DNA from: Candidatus Melainabacteria bacterium
GTDB lineage: Bacteria > Cyanobacteriota > Vampirovibrionia > Obscuribacterales > Obscuribacteraceae
Length of the DNA: 64,000 bases
Assembly: GCA_003151275.1 (NCBI GenBank)
Contig: PLXC01000021.1
Span: 62,001 to 126,000 of the forward strand
Direction of reading: 5' to 3'
The notes under the pieces were generated by a model, which did not search any database, was not told the origin of the DNA, and worked only from the letters and a program-made list of their open reading frames with translations. Positions 42,483 through 52,896 of this stretch are shown piece after piece (the stretch's first letter is position 1; every line of letters starts with the position of its first letter). A program made the translations under genes and the position numbers.

Positions 42483-44498
42483 ATGCCAAATCCTGAAACA
42501 AGTCAAGCGTCTAAATATGCGGCTCCCGATATGTTGAGCGAGTCCAGAGTGACGATTGAGAACGTTCAACCTCAAGTCGACGAGGGCGCTTTCCCGGCCA
42601 AACGTGTAATCGGCGAAAAGGTTCAGGTCACGGCCAGTATTCACACCGACGGTCATAACGCTATCGGCGCCAGCCTCCTCTACCGGAAAACGGGAGATGC
42701 TGACTGGCAAACGACTAAAATGGCGCTAAAGCAGCCTGGACTGGACCTCTTTCAAGGAGAATTTCAAGTTTTGGAGCTTGGCTATTACGAGTTTACGCTC
42801 TGCGCTTGGATCGACGCTTATGGTAATTGGGCGCGCGATACCCGGAAAAAACTGGCAGCAGGTCAAGATGTGACTTTGGAACTGACTGAAGGTTCTGTTC
42901 TAATCAACGATGCTATCAGAGACGCACACACGGGCGATAAAGCCGAATTAGCCAAATATGCCTCAATGCTTGAAACCTACGAGTATCAGTTGGCGATTTC
43001 CAGTGCTCCACTGCATGACTTGATGTTGGCTTACAGTCGTCGCGGTCGCGTGCGTGAATTCAAGAAGATTCTCAGTGTTATGGTGGAGTCCGAGCGTGCG
43101 CTTTATGGAGCCTGGTACGAGCTTTTCCCTCGCTCAGTTACGGATAAAAAGGGGCGTCACGGAACCTTCAAAGATGTAATCGCTCATTTGCCATATGTCG
43201 AGGAAATGGGCTTCGACGTCATTTACATGCCGCCGATTCACCCGATCGGCAACACTGCTCGCAAAGGGCCAAACAATACCCTGACGGCTGGACCGCTGGA
43301 TCCTGGCAGCCCCTGGGCGATCGGGTCGAAAGAGGGCGGACATAAGTCAATTCACCCGGAGCTTGGCTCTCTTTCTGATTTTCATGAATTGATTAATGCG
43401 GCTGCAGTACGAGGTATTGACATCGCTCTGGATATCGCGTTCCAATGTTCACCCGATCACCCATATGTATCTGACCACCCGGAGTGGTTTTATCGACGCC
43501 CGGATGGCACAATTCGCTGCGCCGAAAATCCACCGAAACGATACGAAGACATCTATCCTATCGACTTTGAATGCGATGATTGGCAGGCTTTGTGGGATGA
43601 ATTGAAGGACGTAGTTATTTATTGGGCGCAACAAGGCGTCAAAGTTTTTCGTGTCGATAATCCTCACACCAAGCCATATCCCTTCTGGCACTACTTAATT
43701 CGCGAAGTCAAACGAGTTTTTCCGGAAACTGTTTTTCTGTCTGAAGCTTTTGCCAGACCGAAAGTAATGAACTATCTGGCTAAGTGTGGGTTCTCTCAGT
43801 CTTACACTTATTTCACGTGGCGCAATAATAAAGAAGAGTTGACTCAATATTTCAACGAGATGTACAACACAGAGATCGCGGACTATTTGCGTCCAAATCT
43901 CTTTGCCAACACGCCGGACATTTTGCCGGATTATTTGCAATACGGCGCTCGGTCGGCGTTTATGATCAGAGCCGCTTTGGCCGCCACTCTAGGCGCGTCG
44001 TATGGTATTTATGGCCCGCCGTTCGAACTTTGTGTCACTGATGCCATGCCGGGTGCCGAAGAGTATAAGGACTCGGAGAAGTATGAAATTCGGACTTGGA
44101 ATCTGCAGGATCCTCATTCTATCCGTGATTTCATTAGCCGTCTGAATAAAATCAGGCGAGCAAACATTGCCCTGCATGGCAATCGCAATCTCAAGTTTTT
44201 GAACATCGACAACCGCGAAATGATCGCCTACACCAAGAGCACTGCAGATGGTGCTAATACAATTTTAGTGGTTGTTAATTTGGATCCCCATCATGTTCAA
44301 TCTGGCTTTTTGCATATTCCATTTGCTGAACTTGGAGCTGATCAAACTTATCAGGTTCACGATTTGATTACGGGTGTTCGTTTCTTTTGGAATGGTGACA
44401 CCAATTTTGTTCAATTAGATCCTAGCGTTTCGCCTGCTTACGTGTTCAAAGTGCTTCGTAAGCTCAAATCGGAACGTGACTTTGACTACTTCGTGTAG
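42483..44498 (+). CDS. glgE: Alpha-1,4-glucan:maltose-1-phosphate maltosyltransferase
   Basis: GlgE (GH13_3) extends alpha-1,4-glucans with maltosyl units from maltose 1-phosphate in the cytoplasm. The 671-residue length is normal. Visible signatures are the N-terminal beta-domain (GEKVQVTASIHTDGHN), YMPPIHPIGNTARKGPNNTL, the nucleophile segment VFRVDNPHTKPYPFW (Asp near 392) and the acid/base segment VFLSEAFARPKVM (Glu near 421). The Shine-Dalgarno is weak. First gene of the operon glgE-treS/mak-glgB; nine bases separate it from the next gene. Its substrate is the product of the maltokinase half of that neighbour. Confidence 0.95.
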   Translation: MPNPETSQASKYAAPDMLSESRVTIENVQPQVDEGAFPAKRVIGEKVQVTASIHTDGHNAIGASLLYRKTGDADWQTTKMALKQPGLDLFQGEFQVLELGYYEFTLCAWIDAYGNWARDTRKKLAAGQDVTLELTEGSVLINDAIRDAHTGDKAELAKYASMLETYEYQLAISSAPLHDLMLAYSRRGRVREFKKILSVMVESERALYGAWYELFPRSVTDKKGRHGTFKDVIAHLPYVEEMGFDVIYMPPIHPIGNTARKGPNNTLTAGPLDPGSPWAIGSKEGGHKSIHPELGSLSDFHELINAAAVRGIDIALDIAFQCSPDHPYVSDHPEWFYRRPDGTIRCAENPPKRYEDIYPIDFECDDWQALWDELKDVVIYWAQQGVKVFRVDNPHTKPYPFWHYLIREVKRVFPETVFLSEAFARPKVMNYLAKCGFSQSYTYFTWRNNKEELTQYFNEMYNTEIADYLRPNLFANTPDILPDYLQYGARSAFMIRAALAATLGASYGIYGPPFELCVTDAMPGAEEYKDSEKYEIRTWNLQDPHSIRDFISRLNKIRRANIALHGNRNLKFLNIDNREMIAYTKSTADGANTILVVVNLDPHHVQSGFLHIPFAELGADQTYQVHDLITGVRFFWNGDTNFVQLDPSVSPAYVFKVLRKLKSERDFDYFV

Positions 44499-44507
44499 GG
44501 AGCATCG

Positions 44508-47500
44508 GTGAGTTATTCAGAAGCGGATCCACTCTGGTACAAAGACGCTGTTATTTATCAGCTGCATGTAAAGTCGTTTTTCGATAGCAATGACGATGGC
44601 TATGGCGATTTTCAGGGACTGATGGAAAAACTGGATTATGTGCAGGAGTTGGGAGTCAACACAATTTGGCTCTTGCCCTTTTATCCTTCTCCATTGCGAG
44701 ATGATGGATACGACATCGCCGACTATGAAGGCATCAATCCGGTCTATGGCGATCGCAAAGATTTTCGAAATTTCGTCCGAGAAGCACATCGTCGAAAATT
44801 GAAGGTGATCACCGAGTTGGTGATTAACCATACTTCTGATCAGCATCCTTGGTTTGATGCCGCACGTCGAGCGCCAGCCGGTTCCAGTAAGAGAGACTTT
44901 TACGTCTGGAGCGATACCGATAAAAAGTACGAAGATGCCAGGATCATTTTCGTGGATTCGGAAAAATCCAATTGGACCTGGGATCCAATTGCTAATCAAT
45001 TTTACTGGCATAGGTTTTTCTATCACCAGCCGGATTTGAATTTCGACAACCCCAATGTGCGTCGAGCGATTATCAAAATCATGAAATTTTGGCTTGACTT
45101 GGGTGTTGATGGATTGCGACTAGACGCAATTCCATACTTAATCGAGCGTGAAGGCACCAACTGTGAAAATTTGCCCGACACCCACACAGTTCTGAAGGAA
45201 TTACGCAAAGTTTTGGATGACGAATATCCAGGCAGGATATTTTTAGCTGAAGCGAATCAATGGCCAACTGAGGTCATCCAATATTTTGGCAACAGTGATG
45301 AGTGCCATATGGCATTCCATTTCCCGGTCATGCCGCGCATTTACTTAGCGGTGCATCAAGAGGACCGGCACCCGATTACTGAAATCCTTAGACAAACTCC
45401 TGATATTCCACACGATTGCCAATGGGCGATGTTCTTGCGAAATCATGACGAATTGACTTTGGAGATGGTTACTGACGCAGAGCGTGATTACATGTACAAC
45501 GCTTACGCGCATGATCCGATGATGCGGATCAACGTCGGTATTCGCCGAAGATTAGCTCCACTGCTAGAGTACAGCAGAGACAAGATTAAGCTGTTAAACA
45601 GTATTTTGTTTTCAATGCCTGGAACTCCGATTGTCTATTATGGCGACGAAATCGGCATGGGCGAGAATATTTTTCTCGGCGATCGGCATGGTGTGCGCAC
45701 CCCGATGCAGTGGAATTCAGATCGAAACGCCGGTTTTTCCAAAGCTATGTTTGCCCGGCTTTATTCAGCTCCGATTATGGATCCGGTGACTGGATATCAG
45801 TCTGTCAATGTGGAAGCGCAGGTTTTAGATCCGTCTTCTTTGCTAAATTGGATGCGCTCAATAATCAAATTGCGAAAGCAGCATCAAGTTTTTGGTAGAG
45901 GCACTATTGAGCTGCTCTATCCCGAAAATAGGCACATTCTTGCCTACACTCGTACTTTTGAAGGCGAGACGATTTTGTGCGTCGCCAACCTTTCGCGTCA
46001 CCCTCAATCAGTAAGTTTAGACCTTCCTGATCATGTTGGTGTTGCTCCCATTGAAATGTTTGGTCTAATGCCTTTTCACCCAATTACAGAAGAGAAGTAC
46101 ACACTCACCTTGGCTGGGCACTCCTTTTACTGGCTGCAGCTGACGACGCAAAAGATCAGCCCGTTTGCTGCAACTCCGACACTCGCTAAAGGAGTGGAAA
46201 CACAGAGTATTTACGTTACAGACAATGTGACGTCAATTAATACGTTGCTGACAGGACCCTTCCGGAAAATTCTCGAGAATCGAATTTTGCCTCAATTCGT
46301 CCGTAATCAAAGATGGTTCGGCAAGAAGTCTAAGGATGTCACATTCACCAAGGTTAGCGACTGGATCGATCTGTCGGTGATAGCGGGACTGCAGTCTGGC
46401 ATGTTGGTGCTCGAGATCCACTACGACGATTTAGAAATGGATCTTTATACAATGTTTGTTGCTCTCGAAACTAAAGACGCAGAGTTAGAGCCCATCACAA
46501 CGAATGTATCATCGGTGATCGCCGAGTTGTCTGACAAAGGTAAAAAGGCAATTCTCTATGATGCTCTGGATAGTGAGAAGTTCAACGCAGCCCTCCTCTC
46601 CTACATCGCCGAAGACAAACGTGTGCGCGGGCAGGTTGGATTTGTTGAGTCATATAAGTTGCCGGCTTACGATTTGATTGAGAAGAAAGCCGAGCACGCC
46701 AGTCCAGTCAAACGCGTCGAGAGCGAACAAAGTAATTCGTCCATTATCTACGGCAATCGATTCATCCTGAAATTATTTAGACATCTGGAACCTGGCTTAA
46801 ATCCGGACTACGAAATATCGAGATATCTCACTGAAACTTCTCCATTCTCCCAAGTACCAGCAGCTGCTGGTGTTATCGGCTACACGAATCCTAGAATGGC
46901 TAGCCTTTATACTTTGGGATTGCTTCAGGAGTTTGTTCCGAATCAAGGTGATGCTTGGACCTACACTATTGCCGAATTCCGTCGATACTACGAGCGGTGC
47001 GGCACCAAGGCTTCACTACTAAGCAAGGTAACTCCTCCGGCAGTGCCGCTTTCAGAATTAATAAACGCTGAAGTGCCAGAAGAAGTATTCAAGCTGCTCG
47101 GTGTCTACATTAAAGACGCCGCTAAGCTTGGTGCGCGCACTGCCGAGATGCACATTGCCTTGGGCAAACCAACTGACAGTCCCGCCTTCCAAGCGGAGAC
47201 TATCACTCGCAACGAGTTGATCGATATTTCTGCGACGATGCGGTACGACGTCGTGCGGGTCTTCAAATTGCTCGAACAAAAGGTGCGCACTGTCGAACCA
47301 GAGCTTGCCAAATCCATAAAATCACTTTTGCTCTTCCGACCAAAGGTTGTTGATTTGTTGGATCGATTGCCGACGATCAATCAGGAGCTTTTAAAGATTC
47401 GCTGCCACGGTGATTATCACCTTGGTCAAGTTTTATACTCGGGCGGTGACTTTTTCATTCTCGACTTTGAAGGTGAGCCGTCCAAACCTTTACAGCAAAG

Positions 47501-47873
47501 AACTGCTAAACAGACTCCTCTTAAAGATGTAGCCGGAATGGTGAGGTCTTTTAGTTATGCCACATACGCCAGCCTTTTCTTGTTCTCGCACAATCGCGCC
47601 GAGGATCTGGAGGCGTTCTTGCCCTGGGCGAAGGCCTGCGAAGCCTGGTCATCAGCCTCTTTCCTCAAAGGTTATCTAGCGGCAATGGAAGGATCGGATC
47701 TGGTGCCTTCGGATAGAAGCGACTTCTTCCGGGCCTTGCTTCCGTTTATGATTGATAAAGCGTTTTATGAAATATTCTATGAGGTCAACAATAGACCTGA
47801 CTGGTTGCGAGTGCCAGTTAGCAGTGTGCTTGAGTATCTAAAGGCTGGTGCTTTTTACAATGAGGAATATTGA
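44508..47873 (+). CDS. treS: Trehalose synthase-maltokinase fusion protein
   Basis: A 1121-residue bifunctional protein. Residues ~1-550 are GH13_16 trehalose synthase, which interconverts trehalose and maltose: YGDFQGLMEKLDYVQELGVN, DGLRLDAIPYLIEREGT, FLAEANQWP and FLRNHDELTLEMVTDAERDY. Residues ~590-1121 are maltokinase (Pep2/Mak), which phosphorylates maltose with ATP: RNQRWFGKKSKDVTF, then the kinase catalytic loop CHGDYHLGQVLY near 966 and FFILDFEGEPSKPL. The fusion feeds maltose 1-phosphate to GlgE encoded just upstream. The GTG at 44508 has GGGAG seven bases before it. Both active-site sets look intact. Confidence 0.95.
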   Translation: MSYSEADPLWYKDAVIYQLHVKSFFDSNDDGYGDFQGLMEKLDYVQELGVNTIWLLPFYPSPLRDDGYDIADYEGINPVYGDRKDFRNFVREAHRRKLKVITELVINHTSDQHPWFDAARRAPAGSSKRDFYVWSDTDKKYEDARIIFVDSEKSNWTWDPIANQFYWHRFFYHQPDLNFDNPNVRRAIIKIMKFWLDLGVDGLRLDAIPYLIEREGTNCENLPDTHTVLKELRKVLDDEYPGRIFLAEANQWPTEVIQYFGNSDECHMAFHFPVMPRIYLAVHQEDRHPITEILRQTPDIPHDCQWAMFLRNHDELTLEMVTDAERDYMYNAYAHDPMMRINVGIRRRLAPLLEYSRDKIKLLNSILFSMPGTPIVYYGDEIGMGENIFLGDRHGVRTPMQWNSDRNAGFSKAMFARLYSAPIMDPVTGYQSVNVEAQVLDPSSLLNWMRSIIKLRKQHQVFGRGTIELLYPENRHILAYTRTFEGETILCVANLSRHPQSVSLDLPDHVGVAPIEMFGLMPFHPITEEKYTLTLAGHSFYWLQLTTQKISPFAATPTLAKGVETQSIYVTDNVTSINTLLTGPFRKILENRILPQFVRNQRWFGKKSKDVTFTKVSDWIDLSVIAGLQSGMLVLEIHYDDLEMDLYTMFVALETKDAELEPITTNVSSVIAELSDKGKKAILYDALDSEKFNAALLSYIAEDKRVRGQVGFVESYKLPAYDLIEKKAEHASPVKRVESEQSNSSIIYGNRFILKLFRHLEPGLNPDYEISRYLTETSPFSQVPAAAGVIGYTNPRMASLYTLGLLQEFVPNQGDAWTYTIAEFRRYYERCGTKASLLSKVTPPAVPLSELINAEVPEEVFKLLGVYIKDAAKLGARTAEMHIALGKPTDSPAFQAETITRNELIDISATMRYDVVRVFKLLEQKVRTVEPELAKSIKSLLLFRPKVVDLLDRLPTINQELLKIRCHGDYHLGQVLYSGGDFFILDFEGEPSKPLQQRTAKQTPLKDVAGMVRSFSYATYASLFLFSHNRAEDLEAFLPWAKACEAWSSASFLKGYLAAMEGSDLVPSDRSDFFRALLPFMIDKAFYEIFYEVNNRPDWLRVPVSSVLEYLKAGAFYNEEY

Positions 47874-47911
47874 GTTGGAATTGAGTTTCGTGACGACTGA
47901 AGAGGTGTGCA

Positions 47912-49819
47912 ATGATCGATACTGATACGGCTTTAATTACTGAGTACGATGTCCACCTCTATGGAGAAGGCACGCACTATAGAATCTTTGAAAAGCTCGG
48001 TGCGCATCCTTTTGAGAAGAATGGTAAAAAGGGAACTCACTTCGCCGTATGGGCACCTAGTGCCGAGGCTATCTCAGTAATTGGTGACTTCAATAGTTGG
48101 AATGCGGATGCTAACGAGATGCGGCCAATAGATGGTTCCGGCATTTGGGCCACTTTCATTCCAGGAGTGCATGAAGGCGCAACCTACAAGTATTTTGTTA
48201 GAGGTGCTAACGGCTATAGAGCCGAGAAATCCGATCCGTTTGGCTTCGCTTCTGAAGTCAGACCAAAGACGGCATCTGTTGTTTGGCAGATGGATAAGTA
48301 TAAGTGGAACGACAAGAAGTGGATGGATACTCGCGCCGGCAATAATTCGTTGGAGTCGCCAATCTCAATATATGAGATGCACCCAGGATCTTGGATGCGG
48401 GTTCCGGAAGAAAATAATCGCTGGCTGACCTATCGCGAACTGGCCGACCAGCTCAGTAAGTATCTTGTTGAAATGAACTTTACGCATGTTGAGCTGATGC
48501 CGATTTCTGAGCATCCACTTGATCTTTCATGGGGCTACCAGACTGTCGGTTATTTCGCGCCGACCAGCAGATTTGGAACGCCGGATGATTTTGCATATTT
48601 TGTCGACACGCTGCACCAAAATGGCATCGGCGTGATCATCGATTGGGTTCCATCTCACTATCCGCGAGATGGGCATGGTCTGGGAATGTTCGATGGAACT
48701 CATTTGTATGAGCACGCGGACGAACGGCAAGGTGAGCACAAAGAGTGGGGCACTTATGTCTTCAATTATGGTCGCTATGAAGTGAGCAATTTCCTGATCA
48801 GCAATGCGCTGTTCTGGTTGGAGAAATATCACATCGATGGTTTGCGTGTTGATGCGGTAGCCTCAATGCTTTATCTGGACTATGGTCGAAAAGATGGTGA
48901 GTGGTTGCCAAATCAATATGGTGGCAGAGAAAATATTGAAGCAGTTCAATTCGTAAAACGGCTGAACGAGCGCGTTTATTTGGAACACCCAGACGTTCTC
49001 GTCGTGGCAGAAGAATCAACTGCCTGGCCGCAAGTATCCAGACCCACCTATTTGGGCGGGCTGGGGTTCGGTTTGAAGTGGGATATGGGTTGGATGCATG
49101 ACACTCTCGAGTACATGCAAAATGAGCCGATTCATCGCAAATATCATCACAATAAGCTGACGTTCAGAGGACTTTACGCCTATTCTGAGAACTTCGTTCT
49201 TGCCCTTTCCCACGATGAGGTAGTTTACGGTAAACGCTCGCTTTTGCGAAAAATGCCTGGTGATGAATGGCAACAGTTCGCTAACTTGCGACTTCTTTAT
49301 GGATACATGTACACGATTCAGGGAAAAAAGCTGATCTTCATGGGCGGCGAGTTTGGTCAAACAAACGAGTGGTATCACGAAGCTAGTTTAGATTGGCACT
49401 TGCTCGCATATCCTTTGCACCACGGCTTGCAGCAATGGGTGAAAGATCTGAACCACGCTTATAAACAGGAACCGGCTTTGTACGAACTCGACAAAGAAGG
49501 CAACGGATTTGAGTGGATTGATTGCACCGATTATGAGCAAAGCATCTTTACTTACATGAGAAACGCTCGCAATCCGAAAGATAGTCTTGTCGTTGTCTGC
49601 AACTTCACTCCTGTGCCTCGAGATAACTATATGGTTGGCGTGCCGCATGGTGGTTACTGGAAGGAAATCTTGAACAGCGATGCCACAATATACGGCGGCA
49701 GCGGTAAAGGTAATTTTGGTGGCGTTGAGGCCAGCCCGGTCTCCTTCCACGGACGTCGCAATGCCCTGGTGCTAACTTTGCCACCACTTTCAACAGTCGT
49801 GTTCAAACACCAGGGTTAG
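47912..49819 (+). CDS. glgB: 1,4-alpha-glucan branching enzyme
   Basis: GlgB moves alpha-1,4 chains to make alpha-1,6 branches in glycogen. The 635-residue protein has one CBM48 ([20 protein letters not shown]) and a GH13_9 catalytic domain: [20 protein letters not shown], the nucleophile segment [15 protein letters not shown] (Asp near 314), acid/base segment [10 protein letters not shown] and [14 protein letters not shown]. It lacks the extra N-terminal domain of E. coli GlgB. GAGGTG lies just before the ATG. Third gene of the glgE operon, completing the GlgE route to branched glucan. Confidence 0.95.
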   Translation: MIDTDTALITEYDVHLYGEGTHYRIFEKLGAHPFEKNGKKGTHFAVWAPSAEAISVIGDFNSWNADANEMRPIDGSGIWATFIPGVHEGATYKYFVRGANGYRAEKSDPFGFASEVRPKTASVVWQMDKYKWNDKKWMDTRAGNNSLESPISIYEMHPGSWMRVPEENNRWLTYRELADQLSKYLVEMNFTHVELMPISEHPLDLSWGYQTVGYFAPTSRFGTPDDFAYFVDTLHQNGIGVIIDWVPSHYPRDGHGLGMFDGTHLYEHADERQGEHKEWGTYVFNYGRYEVSNFLISNALFWLEKYHIDGLRVDAVASMLYLDYGRKDGEWLPNQYGGRENIEAVQFVKRLNERVYLEHPDVLVVAEESTAWPQVSRPTYLGGLGFGLKWDMGWMHDTLEYMQNEPIHRKYHHNKLTFRGLYAYSENFVLALSHDEVVYGKRSLLRKMPGDEWQQFANLRLLYGYMYTIQGKKLIFMGGEFGQTNEWYHEASLDWHLLAYPLHHGLQQWVKDLNHAYKQEPALYELDKEGNGFEWIDCTDYEQSIFTYMRNARNPKDSLVVVCNFTPVPRDNYMVGVPHGGYWKEILNSDATIYGGSGKGNFGGVEASPVSFHGRRNALVLTLPPLSTVVFKHQG

Positions 49820-49850
49820 TCCATTCAGATACGGAACAGCTTTCTAAACC

Positions 49851-49916
49851 ACGCTCCAAATCGGAGCGTAGAGGGATGGTGCGCACGCATCTTGCCTGCT
49901 TCGAATGAGTCGAAGC
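49851..49916. other. Two hairpins downstream of glgB
   Basis: Perfect 7-bp inverted repeats ACGCTCC/GGAGCGT (49851-49869, loop five) and GCTTCGA/TCGAAGC (49898-49916, loop five) follow the glgB stop. Neither has a T-run, so they may mark the operon's 3' end through RNA structure rather than a classical terminator. Nothing else is recognised in 49820-50068. Confidence 0.4.
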
Positions 49917-50068
49917 TATCATTGCGGTATACAGACAAGTTCTATGATCTTGTAATAAGCATCCAGGACGGATGCTCGATTGCGCAGGTGAGCCAATGCA
50001 TGTCGCTTAAATATGGCTTGTATATGACGGAGAGAAAGTAATTCTCATCATCTGGATCAAACGCTTGG

Positions 50069-51457
50069 TTGTCGACTATCCTTTACATTGTTTGTTTATT
50101 CGATGTGGATTCTGTGTTGACGACTACGGCTGCACGCTTAAAAACTTTAGCGGTGATCGCATCAATTGTATCGACGAGCGGGTTCCCGTGTTGTCTAAAC
50201 GCTTCTTTAGCGGCTGAGCCAGCAAAAGAGAATGCTAAGAATGCGGTTGAAAAGAGCCCCGACGCGAATGATACGGTGGATCGCAAACCGTTTACTTCCG
50301 GCAGCGATTTCAAAACGGGTCCGGTCACCGATGATGAGAAACTGATTAAACCTGTTGCCAAGGATACGAAGAATGAACCTAACAGCAGCTCGCACACTAA
50401 AAACGACAGGCCAAATGATAACGCTACTAAGTCAGGCAAAAACACCGAGACTGGTCCGGCAACGGATAATACCAAGTCAAACAAAAGCTCTGAGACTGGA
50501 CCTGCAAAAGATGATACCAAGTCCGGCAGCAGCTCCAAAACTGGGCCGGTAACCGACGATACAAAGTTAATTAAACCGGCGACCGAGGACAAGAGTTCCT
50601 CAGAATCAGAATCAACCACTCCGAAGAATGTTGACATGTCGATCAACAATAAGGGACCGATTTCGTTGGGTGCCGTCAAGGTAGCTAAGGACCTTGAGAT
50701 GTTGAACTTAATCGCTGAACTGAATGATTTAAAGCGAGATCGAATTTACATACCGGGACAGCGCGTGCATCGTTTGGAAGTAATTTCAGTACGCCAAGAC
50801 CTTGATGAAACCTTGTTTAGTGCATTGCTTGCAACTCGGCGAGTGGTCTCTGAATTGGATCGACAAGTGTCTGGCTACGATGCTGTTGCTCGCGTCTTGG
50901 AGGAAAAACGAGATCAAACTTTGCGAAACAACAACATCTTGAACTTCACGAGTGGTGGGGCGCTCGCGATGACCCAAGGTGGCATATCCGTCGGCACGCC
51001 GATCAAATTTCAGAACGCTGGCAATGAACTTGGCGCAATTGCTGGTTTCCTGTCCGCTGCTCTGGGTGCATATACGATTAAGTTACAAGGTGGTGCCAAA
51101 CGAGATTCTGAACGAGAACCCAACATGCTTGCGCCTGTTTTTGGATTAGTACCAGCAGAGCCAAATAAATATCCGCCACTAGTATGGAACTATCTTAATG
51201 ACCACGAGCCGGGGCAGAAAAAAAATAGGCGTGAACAACTAATTGCTCGATGGGTCACATTGAATTATATTGAGTCGCTAGATAAACCGACTAGCCCCCA
51301 TCATTTAGCAGCTCTAGCAGGCACTATCCCGCTGCACAAGGAAGTCACGATTCACCTGCTCAGAGACCGCATCCCGATGCTAGAAGATTTGCGCGCTGCG
51401 GTTGCAGGCATCAATGAGTACTTGGACGAAATACTTACGTTCGTCCGCCAGCCATAG
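50069..51457 (+). CDS. Exported protein with TGP-type tandem repeats, unknown function
   Basis: About 450 residues. A hydrophobic N-terminal signal (LKTLAVIASIVSTSGFPCCL then NASLAAEPA) points to export. Residues ~80-175 hold four degenerate repeats of a hydrophilic unit centred on TGP (KTGPVTDDEKLIKPV, TETGPATDNTK, SETGPAKDDTK, KTGPVTDDTKLIKPA), likely an unstructured linker or wall-spanning stretch. The C-terminal ~260 residues are folded, with a helical region (MLNLIAELNDLKRDRIYIPG) and a hydrophobic Gly-rich segment (GNELGAIAGFLSAALGAYTI). The start is uncertain: the frame offers only TTG 50069, GTG 50114 or TTG 50117, none with a good ribosome binding site. No family recognised; it interrupts the glycogen island. 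Confidence 0.6.
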   Translation: MSTILYIVCLFDVDSVLTTTAARLKTLAVIASIVSTSGFPCCLNASLAAEPAKENAKNAVEKSPDANDTVDRKPFTSGSDFKTGPVTDDEKLIKPVAKDTKNEPNSSSHTKNDRPNDNATKSGKNTETGPATDNTKSNKSSETGPAKDDTKSGSSSKTGPVTDDTKLIKPATEDKSSSESESTTPKNVDMSINNKGPISLGAVKVAKDLEMLNLIAELNDLKRDRIYIPGQRVHRLEVISVRQDLDETLFSALLATRRVVSELDRQVSGYDAVARVLEEKRDQTLRNNNILNFTSGGALAMTQGGISVGTPIKFQNAGNELGAIAGFLSAALGAYTIKLQGGAKRDSEREPNMLAPVFGLVPAEPNKYPPLVWNYLNDHEPGQKKNRREQLIARWVTLNYIESLDKPTSPHHLAALAGTIPLHKEVTIHLLRDRIPMLEDLRAAVAGINEYLDEILTFVRQP

Positions 51458-51515
51458 TAGAGATCATCCAGCAGATCGATTATCATTGTTGCCCACAATT
51501 TGAGAATGAAAATTT

Positions 51516-52445
51516 ATGAATCAACAGACTACCCAGCAGTTGACCCAACAATTTGGCATCCAAGAAATTCTTGTTTTTAGCGAAAACGAACATGGATTGA
51601 TTTGTGCCAATGTCACTACGCCGACATGTACCGCTGAAATTTATCTGCAAGGTGCGCACCTTACTCGGTGGCAACCGAAAGGAGAGAAGCCCGTTCTGTT
51701 CCTAAGCGAGCGCTCTTCCTATCATCCAGGTATAGCAATCCGTGGCGGCGTGCCGTTGATTTTTCCTTGGTTCGGTGCACGAAAGAATATCCCGCCTGGT
51801 GCCCAACCCGATGCTCCCTCGCACGGATTCGCTCGAACTTCTAATCAGTGGCTGCTAGTCTCAGCTGGGCGCAGCAAGGATGATTTTATGATGACGTTCG
51901 AGTTGACAGACAACGAGGCATCCAGCGCCCTGGGATTTAGCAATTTCAAAGTGACATACAAGGTGGCAGTTGGCGATGAGTTGGAGTTGGAATTGATCGT
52001 CGAAAATCAATCCCCCGATTCTATGCAAATCGAGGAAGCATTTCACACATATTTTGCAGTCAGTGATGTTGAACAAATTAGTTTGATTGGTTTAAGCGAT
52101 ACTGAATATCTCGACAAGACGGACAATTTCAAACTAAAAAAACAAACTGACAAAGTTCTGCGTCTAACAGGTGAAACCGATCGACCTTATATCTATACCG
52201 AATCTAAAATCGACATTGAAGATCAAGCCTGGCGGCGAAAGATTTCAGTGGACAAATTGAATTCTCAATCGACAGTAGTGTGGAATCCATGGACAGAGCA
52301 GACTGCTAAACTTTCAGACATGACCCCTGACGGTTGGAAGCAAATGATTTGCGTTGAGACGGCTAACCTAGACAAAAATGCCATTACGCTTCCACCTGGA
52401 GGACATCACGCTATGCATGCGCGTATGCGAGTGACACCACTCTAG
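51516..52445 (+). CDS. D-hexose-6-phosphate mutarotase (aldose 1-epimerase family, YeaD-like)
   Basis: A 309-residue galactose-mutarotase-fold enzyme of the glucose-6-phosphate 1-epimerase type, interconverting alpha and beta anomers. Diagnostic segments are AEIYLQGAHLTRWQP, GGVPLIFPWFGARKN, the catalytic-histidine motif SHGFARTSNQW, EAFHTYFAVSDV, VVWNPWTEQ and ICVETANLDKNAITLPPGG. Cytoplasmic. It lies between the two glycogen/trehalose operons and may balance glucose-6-phosphate anomers for them. The Shine-Dalgarno is weak (GAGA). Confidence 0.9.
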   Translation: MNQQTTQQLTQQFGIQEILVFSENEHGLICANVTTPTCTAEIYLQGAHLTRWQPKGEKPVLFLSERSSYHPGIAIRGGVPLIFPWFGARKNIPPGAQPDAPSHGFARTSNQWLLVSAGRSKDDFMMTFELTDNEASSALGFSNFKVTYKVAVGDELELELIVENQSPDSMQIEEAFHTYFAVSDVEQISLIGLSDTEYLDKTDNFKLKKQTDKVLRLTGETDRPYIYTESKIDIEDQAWRRKISVDKLNSQSTVVWNPWTEQTAKLSDMTPDGWKQMICVETANLDKNAITLPPGGHHAMHARMRVTPL

Positions 52446-52501
52446 CTTTTTCCTAATCGACGGACGGACAGCAGCTATTACTCTCGTTGTGCCTCTCTAA
52501 G

Positions 52502-52550
52502 CCACTTCTTTCCAAAGTGGAGTTGTCGCGATTGTCGGGTAAGCGCGACA
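52502..52550. other. Two hairpins downstream of the mutarotase gene
   Basis: CCACTT/AAGTGG (52502-52520) and TGTCGCG/CGCGACA (52524-52550) are inverted repeats about 57 bases after the stop. The following AAAAAAAAATTTT run (from 52561) would serve as a T-run only for minus-strand transcripts. A third dyad, CTTTCTA/TAGAAAG, lies at about 52598-52629 in the leader of the next gene. Confidence 0.35.
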
Positions 52551-52654
52551 GCTGAGCTTCAAAAAAAAATTTTCCCACCTACCTCACTCGGGGGACCCTT
52601 TCTACAAAATGTCGCGATACGATAGAAAGTAGGGTAGTAAGAGGGCACAAGACA

Positions 52655-52879
52655 GTGGCTAGCGAAATTGAAACGATTCCTCTTCTTCGTCGAGCAGTGC
52701 GGGAAATTGATTTGATGCACGACAATTTGAAGGAATTAGAGGCAAGACATGGTGCGAATAGTCCGCAGGTAGTGGCTCTGCTTACGGACATTTCTCAACG
52801 TCTGAGCTCATACCCCGGAAATGAGCATTTTGTAGTCGCACTAAATAATCGAATCCGCCGCTTGCAAGCCGCGTCATAA
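52655..52879 (+). CDS. Small helical protein of unknown function
   Basis: A 74-residue product from a GTG at 52655 with GAGGG about nine bases upstream. It is predicted as two or three helices (IPLLRRAVREIDLMHDNLKE, SPQVVALLTDISQRLSSY, FVVALNNRIRRLQAAS). There is a faint likeness to Spo0E-type helical hairpins, not enough for a call. It faces a decayed gene on the other strand, 17 bases away. Confidence 0.5.
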   Translation: MASEIETIPLLRRAVREIDLMHDNLKELEARHGANSPQVVALLTDISQRLSSYPGNEHFVVALNNRIRRLQAAS

Positions 52880-52896
52880 TTAGGACTTAGAGTTAT

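Noticed and set aside
44517..45026. 169-codon frame antisense to treS
   Set aside because: Shadow of a conserved GH13 gene; no start signal or family.
50083..50679. 198-codon frame antisense to the TGP-repeat region
   Set aside because: Its Ser/Leu/Val-rich repeats are the mirror of the plus-strand repeats; the plus strand has the signal peptide and a folded C-terminal domain.
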